From NCBI GenBank assembly GCA_003255025.1, contig QANY01006243.1:502405-566404 (forward strand): 64,000 nucleotides of DNA. Reading direction: 5' to 3'. Below, piece after piece: positions 60,486-64,000 of the stretch (positions within the stretch are counted from its first letter, which is position 1; every line of letters starts with the position of its first letter). The notes below the pieces were generated by a model. It was not told the origin of the DNA. It did no database searches and saw nothing but the letters and a program-made list of their open reading frames with translations. The translations under genes and the position numbers were made by a program. The DNA is from Datisca glomerata (taxonomy: Eukaryota; Streptophyta; Magnoliopsida; Cucurbitales; Datiscaceae).

Positions 60486-62669
60486 TTAGGTTAACGAATC
60501 ATCTAGCTCATCTTCCTGTAATTGCTTTTGTCCCATAGCCTCTGTCTGACCCTCCGCCTTCTTATTCGTTGCCATTCGTCTGGATGATTCTAGTGCTACT
60601 ATGGTGCAAATGCGAGCAGCAACTTGATCTCCCTGTATCATCATTATTCCATCTGGAGATGGATACTTTAGTACCTGGTAAAAGGTAGATGGAACTACCT
60701 TTATTTTGTGCAACCACATTCTTCCTAAGATTGCATTGTAAGAGGATAAGGTGTCCAAGACCATAAATTCTCACAGATAGTTGAATGACTCGGCATTCAT
60801 TGAGAGAGTAATAATTCATTCAGAGTAACTTACGGTCCCTTTGAAACCTACCAATGGCTGCGACAGACCCTGCAACTTTTGTTCTCCTGTAGACATTTTC
60901 TCAAGGGTCGACCGATGTAGGATGTTGACAACACTCCCATCATCGATCAATAGCCTCCTCAACAAATAGTTTCCAACTTGTATCGTAATGACTAGAGCAT
61001 TGTTGTGACACTCGTCGTGCTCTAGATCCATCTCATCGAATATCAACGGTAGACTCCCTTATCATTCAAAGAACTTCATTTTTCCCGATGTCTTTCTAAC
61101 ATGGGCTTCTTACAACGCATCTTCCTTTCCTTCTTAGTGGCTCCCTCATGTTTAGTGAGTGCAATTATTGTATCGACAATCTTGAGAGGCTGTTTTCCTT
61201 TATTTGGAGCTTCCTTCTCTGTTTCCCATTTATGTACATCTTTCTTCACGTATTGTTGGAGGTACTCGCCCTTTACTAGCTCCTCAATGTAATCCTTGAG
61301 CTGAAAGTAGTCCCTCGTGTAATGATCGTAGCTCTTGTGAAAAGAATAATATTTGTCTTTATCCTTATAACTCGATTCTCTCATCAGCGGGGCTGGTCTT
61401 TTCAACCATGGCTTATTCTTGATCACCTTAAGAATTTAATTTACTGGAACGGTAAAAGCTGTATAGACTTTGTCCCGAGGATGGATCGTGTCAGCATATC
61501 TTCCTTAGTTTTCATTCTTGTCCTATTTGCTTTCTCCCCTCACATCATCTATTTCAGATCCTTCTGATATTTTCCTCCCGGACCTGGAGCTCTGCTCTCC
61601 TTTCCGTTGTTCCTCTATCTTTCATTCTGTCAATTTCAAAAAATTCTTCCTTTCCTCTTAAAAGTATGTGCTCATTGGAATATTTTTTCCATGGACAACA
61701 ATTTTAACTTTGATAAATCCTCAAAGAGATGTGGATTTGGATCCAACTCTCGTTTGAAAGCCAGTATCACTACTCGTTCATCACAGTTTTCTACCTTGAC
61801 CATTTCATCTTTAAATCTATACGTGTACTCCCATAAAGATTCTCCTTTTTTATGGAGATGGTCAGGAGGTATTCTATATCTTCCATCATCGAACGATATA
61901 TGGAGTACTGTTCCAAGAAGACGGAGGATATAACAGTAAATTTTGTAATTGAATGAGTAGAGGAGTGAATGATACCATTTCAAAGCGGTCTCGTCCAGGC
62001 TGGTAGGGAACATTCTACACATCAGCTCGTCCTCGTATTGATACAACTTCATCACTTGCTTGAACTACCTGAGGTGGTCCATCGAATCAGATTTCCCAGC
62101 ATAACAATTAAACTTGGGTGCATAAATTTCTTAAGTACCGGGGCAGCCAGAATCTCCAGACACAACAGAAAACAGGTAAGCGACTGGAGGTCAGCATTTC
62201 GGGCGTACTCTCTCCAACTTCCTCATCTCCGTCATCTTTTTCTTCATCATCTCTTCTATCGCCCATCTCGTTATGATCTTAGGTGGTCGGGCCTCTCTCG
62301 TTGTCTCCCTTGTGTGGTTTTGGGACTGAATCTCCCCGTCTTCTTGCTACATGTTCTTACTGATCTCAGGGTTTGCCCTCCTGATATCTTGTCCATCTTG
62401 CTCTGAACGGTTCTCTCATTCTTCATTGTTAGTCCATTGACTAACCTTCACATGTGTCTGCGCCAACTCCCGCTTCAGTGCATTGATCTAATCCTGCACT
62501 GTCCGCCATGCACTGTGCAGCGTCTTAGCGTTCCGTTGCTACATCTCATGCATTCCCATCAAAATAGTTTGGAGCATCTCAACTGATGGGTGAGTTGATC
62601 AACGTGATCATTCATGTTCCCAATTTTGTTTCCCTCATTGATGGCAGCATTCGATCTACTTTTAGACAT
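60486..62669 (-). pseudogene. gag and protease of gypsy element D
   Basis: The minus-strand frame starts at ATG 62669 (MSKSRSNAAINEGN). After several stops, the retrotransposon-gag domain is open at 62055-61672 (YQYEDELMCRMFPTSLDE, ALKWYHSL). A zinc-knuckle-like region is at 61426-61076 (YYSFHKSYDHYTRDYFQLK, Cys residues lost). The aspartic protease is at 61046-60816 (GNYLLRRLLIDDGSVVNIL). The linker to RT (YNAILGRMWLHKIKVVPSTF) is at 60764-60486, immediately before the copia B insertion. Fits a Tat/Ogre gag-pol order. Confidence 0.85.
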
Positions 62670-62727
62670 TTTAGTTTTGGAAGGGTTCTCTCAAGTTTTC
62701 TCTAAGCTCTCAATGAAAGTACTAAAA

Positions 62728-63081
62728 TGTAAAAGATTTTTTCGGTGAGGGAAAATCTATTATGAATGAATGATAAAAATAATTTAATGAGAGAAAGAGA
62801 ATGAGAGAATAATGATTCGAAAAGCTTTTGGTTATTTGTATTCAATTAATTTTTGAGGTTGTACATGCTCATATTTATACATGAAAGTGATAATTAAATA
62901 ATAATAAATCTTTGTGTTTGGTAGCAAACAATGAGGAATTGATAAATATATTCGGGGAATATTCTCTTTGAAGATGCCCTTTATAAACGTATGGCTAATC
63001 CTACCGCCCATATTTTATATGTTCTTTAATTGATTTTTCGAAATAGATCTTACTATATGTATAGTTGGATTTTAACCGTTG
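62728..63081 (-). repeat. 5' LTR of element D (outer end uncertain)
   Basis: Aligned with 24423-24773. Similarity stops at gattttaaccgttga, short of the expected TGTAAC terminus, so the outer end is truncated or diverged. Only about 58 bp separate it from the gag ATG, so most of the leader is missing or the LTR boundary differs. Confidence 0.7.
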
Positions 63082-63403
63082 AAATATGTAATTATTCCAT
63101 TGAGGCTAGGTGAATCTAAAGGTTTTTCTTTTCTTATTTAAATTTGAAAAGTTTTGGGAAACAGTGGGAACTTGTGTGACCAGTTTTTGGAAGAAATGTG
63201 ACCTATACTAATCAAAAGTTAACGGTAATTGAAAACATGGAAATCATGCATAAATTTTACATAACAATTGATGAATTTCAATTAAAATTAAAGCTTCCAA
63301 CTATAAAATATGGTGGTGTAGACTAAGAGGTTATTAATGGTTGTTCTTTTTCAAATTAGGGAAATATCTAAAGACAAATCCCCATTACATACTTTTATAT
63401 ATT
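63082..63403. other. Intergenic, downstream of protease gene
   Basis: AT-rich sequence between element D and the cysteine protease stop codon; probably its 3'UTR. Nothing else is supportable. Confidence 0.5.
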
Positions 63404-64000
63404 TTAGTTTTTGGTTGGATAAGAGGCCATCTTATAGATTCCGCATATCCCCTCAGGCTTCCCATTATTCCTCTTCATCCTTATATATCCTTTCTCTCCC
63501 CATTTGGGTCCCCATGAATTCTTCACGATTATGTAATCCACACCCTTCGATGATCCATATCCAACGGCTGCCACTCCGTGATCAAGTTGTGTTCCACAGT
63601 GCCCATCAAAAACGCCCTATATGTACATGTATATAGTCATCATATATATATATATATATATGAATAAATCATTAAATTTACAGCTAGCTGAGATTAATTA
63701 TGAATGATTAAAGAAGATTTTATTATTTAAGTTTGCTTGATTACCCCACTGTAGAATTGAAAGTCTCTTCCAGAAGCTTCTATTGCCACACTGAGTGGTT
63801 GATTAGCAAGTGCCTTTAATAGGCTTTCTTCACTGTTAGAAGGTACGTCATGATATCCTGTAATGGTTACTACCTCTTGTTCTTCCTGCGTCGCGTGTGG
63901 AATGGAATCATAAAAAAAAATATTATATGAATGTTTGATTATTGTCATTTGATTTAATTTTAATTTATATTGTTTCATTTCAAGTTACCTTTGACATCTC
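63404..64000 (-). CDS. XCP-like papain-family cysteine protease, 3' part
   Basis: Three exon pieces on the minus strand: 64000-63989 (EMSK, at the window edge), 63885-63745 and 63616-63404. Joined, they give the C-terminal ~121 residues: [29 protein letters not shown] and [18 protein letters not shown], then [13 protein letters not shown] with the catalytic His and [15 protein letters not shown] with the catalytic-triad Asn. The end KMASYPTKN lacks a granulin extension. The wording is closest to xylem cysteine proteases XCP1/XCP2, vacuolar enzymes that clear cell contents during tracheary element death (family knowledge). The signal peptide, prodomain and active-site Cys lie outside the window. 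An (AT)n run occupies the second intron (about 63641-63662). No defects were seen. Confidence 0.9.

Larger units (their letters stand above)
24423..63081 (-). mobile_element. Ty3/gypsy element D (Tat/Ogre-like), host of nested copia elements
   Basis: Similar LTRs lie at 24423-24773 and 62728-63081. Between them, on the minus strand, are gag and protease (62669-60486), then RT, RNase H and integrase (42557-39455). Removing copia element B restores a continuous order: protease, then the THIGA-type linker and RT. Wording such as NGKWRIYVDFTDLNKVCPKD, GHELLSFMDAFS and NAAHLKSYLN is characteristic of Tat/Ogre elements. A plus-strand (antisense) ORF at 36693-38412 and tandem repeats at about 38570-39420 lie between pol and the 3' LTR, again as in Tat-type elements. 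Original length without insertions is roughly 11 kb. The outer boundary on the right and the TSD could not be fixed. Confidence 0.8.

Overview
The window looks like nuclear DNA of a eudicot plant. Evidence: AT-rich, intron-containing genes of recognisable land-plant families, long stretches of nested LTR retrotransposons, a CACTA element and MITE-like elements. No rRNA, tRNA, CRISPR or bacterial-type operon was seen. I cannot name the species from sequence alone.

Five host genes can be supported. (1) An AHL10-like AT-hook/PPC DNA-binding protein on + (4864-7773, five coding exons). (2) An SDR42E/3-beta-HSD-like Rossmann oxidoreductase on - (10528-8308, five exons), convergent with the first. 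(3) A 92-residue heavy-metal-associated (HMA) domain protein lacking the metal-binding CxxC, on - (11995-11433, three exons). (4) A PHT1;9-like proton/phosphate symporter on + (21694-24171, two exons) with a PHR1-binding (P1BS) match just upstream. (5) The 3' end of an XCP-like papain-family cysteine protease on - (64000-63404), cut by the window edge.

The rest is mostly mobile DNA. At the left edge lie a reverse-strand retroelement ORF relic and the 3' end of a SIRE-like copia element (RNase H tail plus LTR, to about 2440). At 13279-17420 sits a small internally deleted copia element (G) whose gag is split by a 2.2-kb solo LTR (F). A decayed CACTA element ends at 21180, about 0.5 kb before the PHT1 start codon.

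The 39 kb between PHT1 and the protease (about 24423-63081) is one nested stack. A minus-strand Ty3/gypsy element of Tat/Ogre type (D) was invaded by two plus-strand long-LTR copia elements: A (25264-35104, TSD GTAAT) and B (42560-60466, TSD CCTTC). B was itself invaded by a reversed family member C (50841 to about 59765) and by a roughly 1.1-kb MULE-like element (46083-47194). D keeps gag, protease, RT, RNase H and integrase traces, a tandem-repeat 3' region and an antisense ORF. All retroelement coding regions carry stops or frameshifts.

The most interesting points are the reconstructable insertion order with TSDs, an antisense reading frame retained in the leaders of A, B and C, a palindromic hairpin kept in every LTR of that family, templated filler at a deletion junction in C, interlocked inverted repeats near 18.1 kb, and an overlapping upstream ORF in the AHL gene. 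I found nothing that amounts to a new defence or biosynthetic system.
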